Shown one piece after another: positions 10,480 to 23,339 of a DNA stretch of 64,000 nucleotides (the stretch's first letter is position 1; each line of letters starts with the position of its first letter). This DNA comes from Haemaphysalis longicornis (lineage: Eukaryota > Arthropoda > Arachnida > Ixodida > Ixodidae). A program made the translations under genes and the position numbers. The notes beneath the pieces are model-generated. The model was given only the letters and a program-made list of their open reading frames with translations, made no database searches and had not been told where the DNA came from. The stretch is from the NCBI GenBank assembly GCA_013339765.2, contig JABSTR010001159.1, positions 36,001 through 100,000 of the forward strand, in the 5' to 3' direction.

Positions 10480-12410
10480 TTCAGGAACGATAGAACATTC
10501 AAAAAACCGTTTGAAACTTTTAAGATTGTGTGCTCATATGTCCATCAGTGCTCACGTAGAAAGAACTCCTTCAACTTCACGGTGGCTCAGGCCTTCGTAA
10601 GCTGCCATTTTGTATAACCGCAGGTAGTGTGCAGCCCGATTTAAGCCACGCCAGTGAGGTCATGAAATAACAGGACCTAGAATATTCCTGAGAAGCCGTA
10701 AGCAGTGCTACAAATATCGAATATGATGGAGACTAGGCACAATACCCACGTAGGTATGTTGATGTCTTCGACGACACCCAAGAGCCCGGCAGATGGTGTG
10801 AGATCTGGCACTGGGTGGCTGGCGCGGAAGGATAATTGGCGCTTGCCTACGTAAGTGAAACTCTTGACCTTGCCATAAAAGTTCATTTCGACAGTACTTT
10901 TACGGCAGCAATCGATTTCGACTACGCAAACGCCGAATACCCTGGGTGATCAATAATCATATGGCAGGACCACATGACTGCATGTATAAATAGGTGATAT
11001 CTATGTAATCGTGTTGCAAGACAAGATGACATTTCTGTAAAATTTTGCGTTGATTTCTGATGGGCTGGGCAATACTAGAATACTCCACAATAGTGTCCAC
11101 AAGGGAAACAACAGTAATGCGGGACTTTGTGCTAGTTGGGCACTCATTGCTGCAAAATAGCGGTTGGTAATGTCCTTACACTGTGACTTAGTTTTATTAC
11201 GCTATAGCTTCCAGCAGCGCTTGAGGTAGTCTTTCTAGCGCGTCTCAGTTTTCTGCAGTATTTTTTTCTAGTAAGAAAATCCTCCCACATCATGTTCATC
11301 CATATAAAGGACACCTGATGCGCCTCCAACTTCATTAAAAGTCAATACTGCGGTTGCGTTTTCTGTCTGAGGAGTGGGGAGGATTTCAAGTTCGTGCGGA
11401 CACATGCCGTAAGCAAACCTGACTTGTGAAGTTGCCGCTCCTAGTTTACCGAAATGGGAAAGGAGGTATTGCCGCAGTATGCATTCGAAGTTGCGATTCT
11501 AAGGTGATACATCCCACGCTCATGGCTAGGCTTGAGTGACCACTCGGTGAACCATCTCGTCTGGCAGCAAAGTATTTGTTGATGGTAGCACGTCTGTACC
11601 AAAAGCTAAGACATAAAGCCGCGGGAGCAAAACGCATTATAAATTTTGAGGTACCGGCAAAAGCGGAATGTGGCCAACTTCGTCGCCTTGAAAGCATAAA
11701 TAGCGTAAGGTCATTTCTAAAGCAGGCGGTAGTCTCCCACACGTGTTATCGGAACCCATTCGGAATTTTAAGCCAACCAATACCAGGGCGTTTACTATAT
11801 TACCTCGATTTGCAGGGCGATTTGCAGTCTTCTCCGTAACTTAGATTATATGCAGAGACGAGAAAGTGATCACGTGATCAGGGAACGCATGGCACCACGC
11901 TCTACTCTGCCTTTCTCTCGCAGCGCTTGGCCGACACCAAGCATGTTTTTGAAAATCATGTTTGAAAGTGTGGCGCGGATGTCACGTGATTAGGACACGC
12001 CACAAGCGGAGGAACAGCGTCTGGCGAATGTGTGAAGGGCAGTGTGCTCCTCGGTGGCCACGTATCGCGAAAGTGGGAGGGTGAGGTAGGGAAACATAAT
12101 AAGCCATGGCGAAGCGGCGGGAGATGACGCGTTAAAAGCTGGTTCTGCAAACCCCTAGGCGCTTAAGTGCTGCGCGCTTTATGTAGACTGGTGTGCCACC
12201 ACAGAATTCGCGAATAAGCGTGGGGGGTAACTGGAGTTTTCAGCAGAGCGGTGGCACCGCAGAGTTGGCACATCACTTTCATGGACCTCCGGGCGCCTGG
12301 TGACTGCTGTAGTTTCAACTGGTGACGACGAACCTTACGCTTGACTTCGTAGACGGAAAAGGCTAATGTTCTAAGTTGACTCCCGAGTTCAGCTGAATCT
12401 CCTTTACCCA
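10480..12410. other. No supported gene
   Basis: Short frames only. I see no domain, array or terminal repeat that can be defended up to the LTR at 12.4 kb. Confidence 0.4.
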
Positions 12411-12414
12411 TACT

Positions 12415-12836
12415 GCCGCGAACCATATACGGGTTTGTTTATTTATTGTTTGTTTTTATGCCCGGCCGCGCCCGGGTCTGTTATCTGTGTCCGATGCGAA
12501 GCGCGTGTTCCATTCTTTATTTTTATGCCGCACGGGCTATCTCATTCAGATAAGCAGAGTGTTTCGCCCTAACGCCGCTAGCCCAGAATAATCTTCTGTA
12601 ATCTACAATGTTCTGGATGTGAATCGACGGTTCCAGAAACTCTCGCGCCGAAAGATAAAAGCCTGCACAGCAGACGCCGCGGCATTCGATTCTGCGACGC
12701 TCGCCGACGCAAGTCACTTTGTTGACCGCTGCTTCGCCGCCTCTGTATTCTTATGAGTTGTTAGGGGAGCAGAAGTTCACTCCAATAAACTTGTTTCTCC
12801 TTAAAGAGAACTGCGTCGTCCTTGGCTTCGTGAAAT
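12415..12836 (+). repeat. 5' LTR of a Ty3/gypsy element
   Basis: This block aligns along its length with the reverse complement of 40040-40456, which sits downstream of a gypsy integrase. Shared landmarks in order are a CCCGGCCGCGCCC box, CTACAATGTTCTG, a TATA-like AAAGATAAAAGCC, GCTTCGCCGCCT and a polyadenylation signal (CCAATAAACTTGTTT). The GTCGTC-TTGGCTTC end follows. The exact start and the last few bases are uncertain. Just after the end, TGGTGAGGGGCGGGG is a plausible primer-binding site. A gag gene starts 29 bp later. Confidence 0.75.
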
Positions 12837-13600
12837 CTGGTGAGGGGCGGGGTACGCACCCTTTTTGATGACCTCTGCAAGCCTCCAGCCCAGTCCAGCT
12901 AGAACCAGCCTCCGACTGCAAGGATTGCCACCCGAGCTTGGTCTTCTGCCAGAAGGGCCCAAGAGAAGGAACGCTGCAACCAACACTATGGTGAAAGAAC
13001 GACCGTCGCCAATCGTCCTGCAGCATCCCCGGGAACCATCATCGTTCCGCGGATCCCCCGGAGAAGATCCTGAGGACTGGTGGGAGAAAGTGGAGCACGT
13101 CCGCGTCTTTAACAGGTGGGATGACGAAGAAACCTGCCGCCATGTTTTCTTCTATCTAGAAGATACGGCCCGAACGTGGTTTAAGAACCATGAAAGCTCC
13201 CTAACCAACTGGACTCTCTTTAAGAGCGAATTCCTAAAAACATTCGCTACCGTCGTGCGAAAAGAACGAGCCTCCCTCTTGTTGGAAGCGCGCAGGCAAC
13301 ACCCCAAAGAAGGGGTTGTGATCTTCGTTGAGGAGATGAAGCAACTATTTCGCAGCGCGGACCCCGATATGGCGGAAGAAAAGAAGCTAAGCTTCTTAAT
13401 GCGCGGTGTAAAGGAGGAACTGTTTGCTGGACTTGTCCGAAACCCGCCCAAAACTGTCGCCGAATCCGTGACCGAAGCCACTACAATTCAGAAGGCCCTC
13501 GAAATACGTGCTAAGCAGTACGAGCGGAACTTTGTTGGCGCGGCTAATGCGAACTACATCGACAACATGCGGATTCCGGCTGAAATATTTCGCACGGAAA
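12415..13600 (+). mobile_element. Ty3/gypsy retrotransposon, 5' half only
   Basis: LTR, leader and gag are present. Protease, RT, RNase H, integrase and the 3' LTR are absent. The same LTR family occurs at 40.0-40.5 kb on the other strand attached to an integrase. More diverged relatives lie at 53.1 and 59.0 kb. Confidence 0.7.
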
Positions 13601-13680
13601 CAGCACTTACGTGCCGTCCTTGTCTGGAAAACAAAAAAAAAAATAAGTGCAAAACTGTTTATGCAACAGAACAATATTGA
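12865..13680 (+). CDS. gag: Ty3/gypsy Gag, 3'-truncated
   Basis: An open frame of 271 codons starts with tandem ATGs 29 bp after the LTR. It carries a retrotransposon Gag domain: SFRGSPGEDPEDWWEKVEHV, then RWDDEETCRHVFFYLEDTAR and WTLFKSEFLKTF (roughly residues 55-130), then LLLEARRQHPKEG and FLMRGVKEELFAGLVRNPPK (roughly 135-195). Gag forms the particle that packages element RNA. The zinc knuckle and all of pol are missing. After about codon 243 (near 13593) the protein turns into a Lys-rich tail over an A-run (13629-13645), which looks like the breakpoint into unrelated DNA. Confidence 0.8.
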   Translation: MMTSASLQPSPARTSLRLQGLPPELGLLPEGPKRRNAATNTMVKERPSPIVLQHPREPSSFRGSPGEDPEDWWEKVEHVRVFNRWDDEETCRHVFFYLEDTARTWFKNHESSLTNWTLFKSEFLKTFATVVRKERASLLLEARRQHPKEGVVIFVEEMKQLFRSADPDMAEEKKLSFLMRGVKEELFAGLVRNPPKTVAESVTEATTIQKALEIRAKQYERNFVGAANANYIDNMRIPAEIFRTETALTCRPCLENKKKNKCKTVYATEQY

Positions 13681-13689
13681 ATCCTTGGT

Positions 13690-14285
13690 TAGTATTTGCT
13701 ATGTTGCACAGTCGCAATTATTCTTTAAATAAAGTAATTACAGCCCCAAGACTCTCCTTTTTACAATTTCTGAGGTAATGACAACTTTCCCAAAATGAAA
13801 TTGTGACCTATTATTAAACCAATACAGCCATCCGCAATGTTACCCAATCTGTAACAGGTACACTACGTCTACTACATTTGTGTAAAAAAAACGCACGGAT
13901 TTACATAGCAAGGGCGTTTCTTCTTCTATTGAGACATACAGAATATTAAAGAGGGAAACCGTAGGCTGCTACTTAAATTAAAAAAAATCCCTCAGCTTAT
14001 ACATCTCTAGGAGCAAATTCAACGGCTCGCATCGCAAAGGAAAATGACGTACGTGATATGGCAATATCACTAACAGTCGTTGTTCCCTAGTACTTTGGCC
14101 AGAACCAGCATTAGCTTCATAGTTGCAATAGTAAAACGCAAAAAAACATGTGCATGTACTCGAACAAACATTTTATCCATTTTGTATTTCAATTATCAGG
14201 AAAACAGTAAATCTCCGACGCTAGCCACATTGACGTGCACATAAAAAACCGTCACATTAGTAGTAAGCTTGAAGAAATTGCGTTC
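13690..14285. other. AT-rich stretch, no supported feature
   Basis: No frame longer than a few dozen codons and no repeat signature that I can identify. Confidence 0.4.
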
Positions 14286-14288
14286 CTT

Positions 14289-15540
14289 TTATAGATCACC
14301 GATGTAACCTATGTACATGAGTTCTGGGACCAGGAGCATTGTCCATCTGCGCCGGGGTGAGGAGTAGGAGTGGGCGTACACTCCCCCCAGCCCGCACCCG
14401 CCTCCATGTGGTGTCCCACGGGCAACGTCCGGCTCACGAACCCGACGGCTAAAGGGGTGCGCGGCAACTGGCCTAAGCGGCCGTGTGGTGGATGCAAGGT
14501 TTACAAGGGTTATAAGAGCGCCGGGCCAACTCAGCCCGGCGTCCAACCACCACAGACTCGGCGTGCGGGTAATCCCGAACTTGAAAACCACTTCGACCTA
14601 GCCGGGGTGGCCACGGACTCGACCTACACACATAGCGGCTCATGCACAAACACTGTCAGGGCTGACCTCTTCCCCATCCGAGACCCCGGTGAGCAATCGG
14701 CCGGAGGTCTCTGTTCGGGAGAATGTCCCCGTAGACCAGTTGCTCATCTGAAAGGACAGACTTCACGAGTTGTTTTACTCGGCCCGGAACACTAGGTGGG
14801 TTTACGTCTGAAAACTACGTGGGAGGCGTCAGGTGTCGTGGTACTACCGCGTGCGCACTGGGCACTCTGCTGGAGACTAGTCCTCAACTGCTAGTCGCCC
14901 TTTGCGCCGCCGTACAGGCAGCGCGTTCCATCTTGCGTGTCCCAAGTAGGAGACAATGGGTTCGCCCTGTCCCTGCGATTCGGCAGGTGGGACTCCGGTG
15001 GGCAGTGCTGGCGCTTTGGGCAGCCCCCACCTCCACGATTTTGACCCCCGCACCCCAAGCAACCAACAACGATGTTGGCTGTGAGGTTTCCCCCCATTTC
15101 CATTCAGGTGAGCGTATCTTTTTTCCACAGAGTTTTGTGACCCCGCCTTACCCATCCCAGACGACCGGTACATGGCATCTGGTTGGGCAGGCCGGTCTGG
15201 TGGGTCCTCATCGAGCCAGATTCTTTCTCACCGCGAGTGGTCTCCGCATTACAGCTCGTCGCTACAAAGTGGCGGGCACATCAAGGTACTTGCCAACGCA
15301 ATGGTATCATTTCGAATTGCCTTGTAGATAAGTTGTTATCACGTGATCCGCAATTTGCCTCTTACCGAGTGGTCAAGAACCAGCGGCAGCGCCGGCATTC
15401 AGTGCGGCCGGGCTTCACACAACTGCCAAGCCCGTTAGCGCATAGCGCACTATTAGCAGCATTTATCGCTGAACTGGCATTTTCTTGTCTAGGAGCGCTA
15501 CCAGAAACATTACAATCTTCTTTGCAAAGATGATGCCGTT
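14289..15540. other. GC-rich block with overlapping ORFs on both strands, unassigned
   Basis: This block is clearly more GC-rich than its flanks. Plus-strand frames of 141 codons (14370-14795), 170 codons (14819-15331) and 116 codons (15183-15533) overlap minus-strand frames of about 100 codons. The first has two Cys near its middle (CGGCKVYKGYK). The second has hydrophobic and Pro-rich runs. A GC hairpin with 8 bp arms lies at 14519-14541. The composition could simply reflect a GC-rich mobile element such as a LINE 5' region. I do not recognise it and would not call a gene. Confidence 0.3.
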
Positions 15541-16100
15541 GATGCAGACGTTATAACGTGTATACAACCGGGTGATATGCACAGAAAAGATTCCTCCCTG
15601 GCAAGTACGCAACTCGGCCATATACACCCCCAAGTCCAAAAACGGAAATACATTCCAGCTACTTTTGTCACAAACCCAATCATGCTTTTCCGCTGCGGGG
15701 TTTTCTTACGGAGTTTGCATTTCGACGGTTGCTTTGCACCTTATTTATTGTAATCACCTGCAAAGGAAGCTTGCAAAACTGAACTTTTCTTACTGGAGGA
15801 AAGAGTGATTCTTTGACTACATCATCAAGGTGTCTTTACAGATATATATATATATATATGTGTGTATATATAACGACAACAAATGAAGCACAATGCCCAG
15901 TATACTAGCCTTCACGAAAGCGCCCTTTTTGGCTTCGACTGCACACGTTTTCCACGCCGAAACCAAAGAGTGATCCACAAACAACGCGCTCGCTTCAAGT
16001 GTCATCTGTACATGCTTGTTTTATCAGTACTATAAACACGCTTTATAGGTTCCAAAATAGGGAAGAAGCCTAATCTTTCAGGCCTCCAGCATGTGAAAAG
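15540..16100. other. No supported gene; includes a short TA microsatellite
   Basis: A (TA)n run lies at about 15842-15870, followed by GTGTGTATATATA. Nothing else is recognisable. Confidence 0.4.
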
Positions 16101-16129
16101 TATGTTGCATATATATTCAATGAAGTGAA

Positions 16130-16990
16130 TGAATCAATAAATTTATTGTACAAAGAATGGCACTCCGGCCTGTTGGCGGAAACAAGGGAAGGGGTTCAGA
16201 GTCGATAAAGTTTAAGTTTGATTAAGGAGGTAAGCGTCTTTCAAAAAGGCGCACGGTCGAAGTAGCAGGTCGTTGGCGTTATCCCTTGGATACAGGCAAT
16301 CTTGCAGAGATGTGACACCAGGGGGATTGTGCCTTGCTCGAAATACTTCCAGGGTCCTTAATGACCACAGCAATCGGCTGATTGTCGGTCTATCTTGGCG
16401 GCAGAAGAAGCACAGAAGCCGGACTGGAGGAACTTGTGCTTTCTTATGTTGGCGGTAGTGTTCCCAGCGAGATAGGATGTATTTCGTAAGGGCGTAACCC
16501 TAGCGGGCCTTTTTAAGAATAACGTGTGGAGCTCGTGGGATGTTCCGGGATATCGGGTGCTCCAGCTCGGGAATCGTTGCTCTGAGTTCTTTCTTGCTTT
16601 CTTGTCGAACTGTCTCCCTGCTTTCCTCAGGGAAGGCATATGTGGAAGAGGAGGCCCTGCAGACTCAAAGGATTGGTTAAGAATTGTCGCCCTCGTTAGC
16701 CTATGGCCATCCTCATTCCCGGGGTTACCTATGTGGCCAGGTATCCACTGCACTTGTACATCGATATTACGGTTATGCTGGAGGGTTCCACAGAGTTCTT
16801 TTATACGGTGAGGCGCAGTGTGTTGGCGTGGTGGGGTATGTAATGCTTTGATGGCTTCGAGACTATGCTTGAAGATGCGTGAAGGTGAACTAGAGTTGTA
16901 TTTTGAGCTATAACATCTGCGATCACGGTGGCACCAAGGAGGATGACTTGCAGTTCGATTTCAGTTGTGGAAATGACTTCATCAATGAGA
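16130..16990 (-). mobile_element. LINE 3' fragment with RNase H domain (I/R1-like)
   Basis: The minus-strand frame 16753-16358 begins with MQWIPGHIGNPGNEDGHRL, the His-containing motif that ends LINE RNase H domains. A post-RNase H region with LFLKRPARVTPLR follows. Upstream, 16995-16760 reads in broken frames as the preceding RNase H. The 3' end carries an AATAAA-type signal near 16140 and then unrelated AT-rich DNA. The 5' end is lost and the frame is broken. Confidence 0.65.
16358..16990 (-). pseudogene. LINE RNase H domain pseudogene
   Basis: The last RNase H motif is intact at 16753-16700, and the 131-codon frame then covers the C-terminal tail. The expected closing Cys-His knuckle is not intact (CASSAAKIDRQSADCCGH). 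The upstream part with the catalytic Asp and Glu residues is too eroded to place. Confidence 0.55.
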
Positions 16991-16999
16991 AACACCGAG

Positions 17000-19900
17000 T
17001 GCTGGTTTGGCTTAGGTCGGTTCCAGCAAGTGCTACGGGGAGGCGAGTTAAAATAAAAATCGTTTTAAACGATGACATCCGCCATCTTTATCTCGAATAG
17101 GAAAAGCAAAACACATGTTGTTTCGGGTGGGACAAAGGGGACAACATTTGAAACTACCGTTAACTTTTAGCAGACGGCTCTACTAAGGGCAATCCTTTCG
17201 GCTTAATACAACAAGCCCACTACTAAAATTCATATTCAATAGCCACTGTCGCTTGCAAGACCACCGCATGTAGTCTAACAAACATGAGAAAGATAAGTGA
17301 GAGATGAGAATACTGATTACAAGCGCTACTTTATATCTGCCTGCCGCAATTTGTAGAAATAAAGTCCGACACAACAAAACAGACACCAATAATAAACGCA
17401 AGAGAGACAACGACTCATCAAGAAATAAACAAGCTTTTTCGTGAGCACTGCTCGCCCGTTGTTCATGAAAAAAATATATTATATAATTGTTCAATCAAGA
17501 GCACCCACTAATGCCAAATACGAGTTCAAACATTCAAAAAGCATTTCTTAAAAGGTGTTAAGCTGCGGAAAAAGTGTCTGTTGAAAAAGTCCCTTTAGCA
17601 GCCCATCCTTCAGTGTCCATTTTATGGCATAAAGTACTGCAGCTGTGCAGTGATGTTCCACCATTGGATCTCCAATATAGAAATAATGTGCTAACAATAG
17701 CGTTTTCGGTGCTCAAATATGGCTTGGAAATCAGTTTAATATGAGTGTGCGTCGGGTAAAAACGGACAATGCAACTTAACATAGTTGATGAAATTTGTTT
17801 GGACATCACACGGAATGTAGTCTAAGAATCTCTGTGAAGCTTGTGGAAACCATCGCATACTACCACCGTCTCCATTTTTTATTCAAGATTGTGCACTTAT
17901 TACTGAGAACGATAGTCCCATTCAACTGCAGCCATCGGTTGTTTCCCAAAAAGTCGTTCAACTAGACGATCAGGTTGAACCCCACACATTGCTTAACAGC
18001 AGATGCTGCTCGGTAGCATAAATAACAATGTCAATCTTGAAGCAGTTCGGCCTTGCCACTAGCGGCAATGACCGTTCAATAAAACAGCGTTTTGTTCCCC
18101 TCTAACTGAACAGAAGCTTGATGGTTGAATTTCAGTGCCAGGGACGATCCTCCGAAACTGGTAGTCTTTCCCAAAGTTTTGCCGGTGACGGCACGTTCCC
18201 TACCTCCGCTGGAGGTAATGCCGAAGGTCGTTTTCAAGCAAGGCTTTCTTCCTCTACCAGCACACGGTTCTTTCGCGATGAGCGGGACAATAGAGCGTTT
18301 TAAATTACGTACGAAGCCATACGCAAGGGGTTAGCGAACGCTATTGCTTTGTGTCGTTCGCCCTGCGAGTGCACTGTACGCTGACCTGGTTCAGCGTTTA
18401 GCGGACAGAAGATGAGGCGACGCTATTTCAGCAAAATATTGTGCGTAGGCGAGGCCGCTCGCGTTTCCAAGATAGCGGAAAGTAGCGCGACAAGCATCCA
18501 CGGCTCCGCTCTTCTGTGGGCAGTATTTCCTTTCGTCGGACCAAGTTATTTGTTCCTTAGTTTTAAATACGTCGTGAGGTTAGCCCGTCGCCCTCGCGCT
18601 GCCGTTTATTCTCGTTACATCGTTCAGCGCGGCTAATTTACCAAGCGTTTCCCTCGCAGAAGTGCGTGCTCGCAGGCTTGCGCGACGGTGGTACGGCTTT
18701 GGTGTCTGCTTAAGCGACAGTTGTTTTAGGGCCTGTTGTTGCGCAGCTTCGCGTACACTGCTCGCTTCGTTAGCACGGCTTGATTGACTTCTTCGACAGC
18801 CCCTCCTGGATTACCCGGACCCGACGGATTGAAGGGGTAGTAGGGTAAGGATACGTTAAGGGATGGTTTGCAAGGCGTGAAAACAAAATCAAGAAACCAG
18901 ATAAAGACGTCTAGCCGCTAAAGAAACGCTAACTTTTGCACTGCTTGCCACAAATGGGGCTCCGTTTTCTAAATTGGTGATTACTAATTCAGTTCTGCTT
19001 TAAGGCGTATTACAAAAGACGAAAGGAGCATCTGGGTCGGATAAATAGTGATTTTAAATGTTTTCTCAGCTTTCACGTAATTCTCAAACTTATAAAACTA
19101 ACTATTCTGAATCGGCATAATTGGGAATCACTACACTCACATGCCGAATTGTTTCGGTGTATGCGCTTGTGGTGTAGCCCCGAGCGAGCACATCAGGTTG
19201 GCTAGGTTGCGCTGTCCCACCCTTCGGAAGACGCTCCTCCCCGTTTTCGTTCTGGCGATGCACGGTCGGGATACATCGGCAGCGCCCACCGCTCTAGACC
19301 AGCTGTGGCCGCGGCTACTCCGTTAGGCAAGCCGCCCACGCGATTTCTTTAATGGTTGGAAGAATCTCTCATTTCCCTCTTTGTAAAGCCACGTGTGTGA
19401 ATTCAAGTTACGTCGCATGTACAATTGTCGCGGGTGTCGTTTTAACCGTGGACTGGAGGCATCTTTTCTAATTCTGCATATAAATTTGCCCTCGGTTACG
19501 CGAAGGTTTTCTGTGCTCAAAAGTACGGTCTACCGCACTCTTGAGGCTGAAGGACTCATCGTCAGATTGTGGGCGCTGTACAGTGACTGCTATGCCAGTT
19601 CTTCATCGCGAATTCCTTTATTTAAATGCTCAATTATTTACTGGCGTTTTTGTTTTTCGTTTTCGTTTCGTTTAGTTTCGTTTCGTTGAAGACTTGCAGT
19701 TTTGCGACTACATGCGAATGCAGTTTTGTCTCTCTGCTGCAACCTGGCGGTCATTCTCTCTTGTCCCTGGATGAATAAATGTAGTTCCCCGGAACTTTCT
19801 TTCAGATGCGCCTGGCTTTCGTGTGCCATCCTTGCGTTTCACGTCATTCTGGCCCGGTCCGCGATGTTTGCTTTGGGTAATTGGGAGGGGTACAAAGTCT

Positions 19901-20245
19901 TTCCCTGCCGCAAGTTTTTTGGCTCCCTCAGGCTCCTCAATTCAGCTGTCTGCGGATGGAACGATGTTCGCTATGAGGCTGACAGGCTACGGATATTGTT
20001 CCTGTATTCGGTCTCACCTAAGAAGGCATTGAAAACTACATGACCGCTATGAATTGCTACTTGCAGGTGGTGAACTGCAAAACATTTGAAGCGGTAACTT
20101 CACTGAAGCTCGGACGCTGAGGTAATCCATTCCGTCAGGTGGCACACGGCGGTCTTGGGTTGCATCTGGCGGTCCCTCCTCTACTCAGTGACTTTTTTCA
20201 CAGGAATTACACAGGCAGCAATATCTTTTTCTTAGGCTATGATAT
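17000..20245. other. No supported gene
   Basis: The longest frame (19702-20043, 113 codons, Cys- and Leu-rich) matches nothing I know. GC-rich patches near 18400-18800 and a TTTCG-type short repeat at 19660-19687 are the only visible structure. Confidence 0.4.
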
Positions 20246-20250
20246 TAGGT

Positions 20251-20283
20251 TGCCAGCTCTCAAGTTCAGCGTGAGAGCTGGCA
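20251..20283. repeat. Perfect 12 bp stem hairpin
   Basis: TGCCAGCTCTCA (20251-20262) pairs exactly with TGAGAGCTGGCA (20272-20283) across a 9 nt loop. No T-run follows. A direct repeat ATTTTTACGATGTC lies just downstream (near 20290 and 20320). Function unknown. Confidence 0.5.
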
Positions 20284-20299
20284 TTCCAATTTTTACGAT

Positions 20300-23190
20300 G
20301 TCTTAGTTCTGCATTGTTATTTTTACGATGTCACCGGCAGTTGCGTTCTTCAATTTACGAACGGTATTTTGGGCTCGTTTGAGAAGAAAGCAGGAAAAGA
20401 AGTTTGGTACTGCAGACTGCCTTGAAGACGGAAATAGTGATAGCATCAGAGATGAACACGACATGTACCCTCTATTGGCGCGCAGGGGTTGACGTAAACA
20501 ACTTATTGCTGTGCGAGTTGAGTTGCACATGTGCTCCCCGGCTTCTGCAAAGTAGGGCTGAGGATGGGCTAGTTAGATTGGAGCATGAAGCCGGCTGTTC
20601 TCGGTAGTGTCGCTCAATGTCGCTGCAGCAAACGCTGGAGGCTGAGCCAAATATCTACAGGCCAAATTCCAATGGTTGGGCCTGTTGGTCCTCATCCGTC
20701 TTAATACCTCCCTCGTCGAAAAAGCACCCTTCCAAAAAGCGTCGCTTTTGAAAAGCACCCTCCAGCTCCCCAGCTCTCACTCTCCTCCCGTCTCCCATGC
20801 AGTTTTATTTTCACGTACGTAGAAGTGCCACGTACGTGTACCTTCACGGTTTACGAGTGCGCATATGTAAAATGGAGAGGGCCTACGAGTCTCGCGACCG
20901 TACGTGAAAATCCAACGTTTAGGCTGTGGTGTTCACACTGCTTACGTACGTTGATTTGACCAACGTGGAGGCGGCCAGCCCTCCCGTTTCGCAGTGAAAA
21001 CAAATTCGTCGCTAATCGCTCGGTGCGACATCATGTTCTAAGCTGCTGATCCCGCCTTGAATGGGCCCAATATTCCCTTACGTAAATTTTAAATTGTCAA
21101 ACTGCTTTCGTTTTTTCGAAGGAACACTGAATTTTCTGCTTTTATGCCCGACGAAGTAGCGTTTGTCATCATTAGAGAACAGGCTCGCGAGGTCAGGAGG
21201 CGCTAGGGGTAACGCGTGGCTATGGGAGGACAAAATGCATCCAAACACCCTACTGGCGGAGTGCGTCACGTAAGTGTAAATGAAAGGGTTTCAAACTACA
21301 TGCGCATGGGGTAAGTATAATTGTCTCGTTTGCGTCCCGAAACTTTGTACACACCGGGAACTAAAACTGTCTTTTGACTCCCCGTCTCGCCGTTGGGGAG
21401 GAGCTTAGTCGCTAAGAATACGACCCATCGTGCCGGTTTTCTTCGGGCCTAGATTCGATCCTTGGCACACCCTGCAGTTTTATTTAGCCTGGTTGGGAGT
21501 TTCTTGTGGCGCAGAACACGACGAACACGGCAGAGGCAGAAAGCTTAGCTTTAAAGTTTTGTTGACTATGTATACTCACGTCTACTGTACTGCGGCCCTG
21601 GCATTTACCTGCTGTATGTGGCGACGTGCTCTTTAGGTGGCAGCGTGGCTGCAGCAAAACGCTCCACGTTCACATGCGGAGCCGCACTTCCGGGTGTTTC
21701 AGAGCTCGGTGGCTTGGGTTGGGGCAGCACAGATGACTGGAAGGCACCGCTTGATAGGGGGTGCGCTGTCGTGGGGTGCCGAAAGGAAGTTCGACGGTCA
21801 AATTCTGCTGAACAAAGGCAATCGCCCGTCGCCTCTGCTGCCCCAAAGTGTTGCACGGCGATGCGCCGAGTAGGTGTATCGCGGCGTCTTCACACCGCGT
21901 CCGTATAGTCATAAGCGCAGACTTCGAGACCCAGGCGATGTTCTCAAGGCATGCTCTTTTCCTGTAGCTGCTGCACGTATTCCGGTTTTCCACACCGCCT
22001 CATCACAGAATCCAGCTCCTTGCTAAAATGTTTCACCGTTCTCATCGAGGCATTCCCTCACAGGAGCTGTTCACCTCACCGACGCGTTCATGCCGTATTG
22101 GTTGCCATTGCCAATTTCCTCAGCCATCACTGCATAATTTTGTACTTCGAGGCGCTAAATCTGAATTCACTTCTTCTTTTTAGGCGTCCTTGCTTCAGGT
22201 GTTGATGACCGCATGAAGACACTTAGCCGTCGTCAATCTGGTCGTCGGAGTCAACACTAATTGTATCAAAACAGTCACCTCTGTTGACAGCATTTGCAGT
22301 TGATTTGATTTGGGTTCGAACCGTGGCACACTACAGAAGCAAACAGGTGCTCTAACCACAGCTCTGACGACGCACTGTGGGAGAACTAACAACAATTACC
22401 CTGACAGGCTGTGACATTATAGGTGCCTGAGAGGGTATACAATTACAATGAGAGGACGCGGTGGAAAGCCTTGAATGTGCGGGAGCAAAGTGTCATGTGC
22501 GGCCAGTTCGTCTGTTGTGGTAATTGGACTGAAAAGACAAAGAATAAAAAATAGACGCAAGCCCGCTCTAACTGTAAAAACGTATCGTTCATGCAAGCTC
22601 GTCCATGGTAAGTGCATAACGTTGACAGGCCTGAAATGTACGCCTTCTCCAGATATAAACATCTAAAATGGCGGAATTAGTTTGCAATATTTTTAAACTT
22701 TATAACAAATTACTCTAGACTTGGGCAGTTTTATATGATGTAAAGTTGCTGAATAGCAAGCTGCAAAAGATGGAGTGAAATTGTAAAGCAATGCACCTGT
22801 AAAAACTGCTGTTGAACACTTTGGTTTACACTTAAAAGTAAGGCACAGGTGCTATTCTAAATTGAATTTTTTTGGAGACTTCAAGAAAAAGCGTTTTCCA
22901 GACAATCACATTCCGCCATAGAGATGTGGGCATGAGAAGTTCGCACAAATGTTCCAGGTTAGTTTTCTGTAGAACGCCCTAGCAAGTTCGGAGTAGTTCA
23001 CATTGGCGCGTGTTTTAATTATTGTTGTGCTATCCGAAACGGAAGACTGATGAGAATCGTGACAATGAAACAGCACATAAGACCTTCTTCTCGTTTTTAT
23101 AAATTGAGAATGCGCGTTAGAGTAGTGTGGCACCCTTGTCTGCTTGAGCTTCCGTGTACCTTACGACGTTTCACAGGAATGCAATAATTA
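20300..23190. other. No supported gene
   Basis: There is a cluster of ACGTACGT palindromes at 20810-20960 (TTTTCACGTACGT and its inverse CGTACGTGAAAAT about 90 bp apart). ORFs around 21600-21990 overlap on both strands and carry no family signature. Confidence 0.35.
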
Positions 23191-23339
23191 CCCAGTTGGC
23201 ACAGAAAGTGTGTCCCAAGACCGGCCCGTCTATGGCCGCCTTCTGGCATGTCCGGCCAGCATCCAGGTTCTGGCAGCCACTGATCATACAATGAACGGCC
23301 AACATTCGGCAACCAGCGCTTCGGTATTTCTCCGGCCGC

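Noticed and set aside
12163..12717. Minus-strand frames next to the 12.4 kb LTR
   Set aside because: They are antisense of the LTR and its left flank, and no motif is present.
13152..13674. Minus-strand frames of 92-109 codons
   Set aside because: They are shadows of the gypsy Gag frame.
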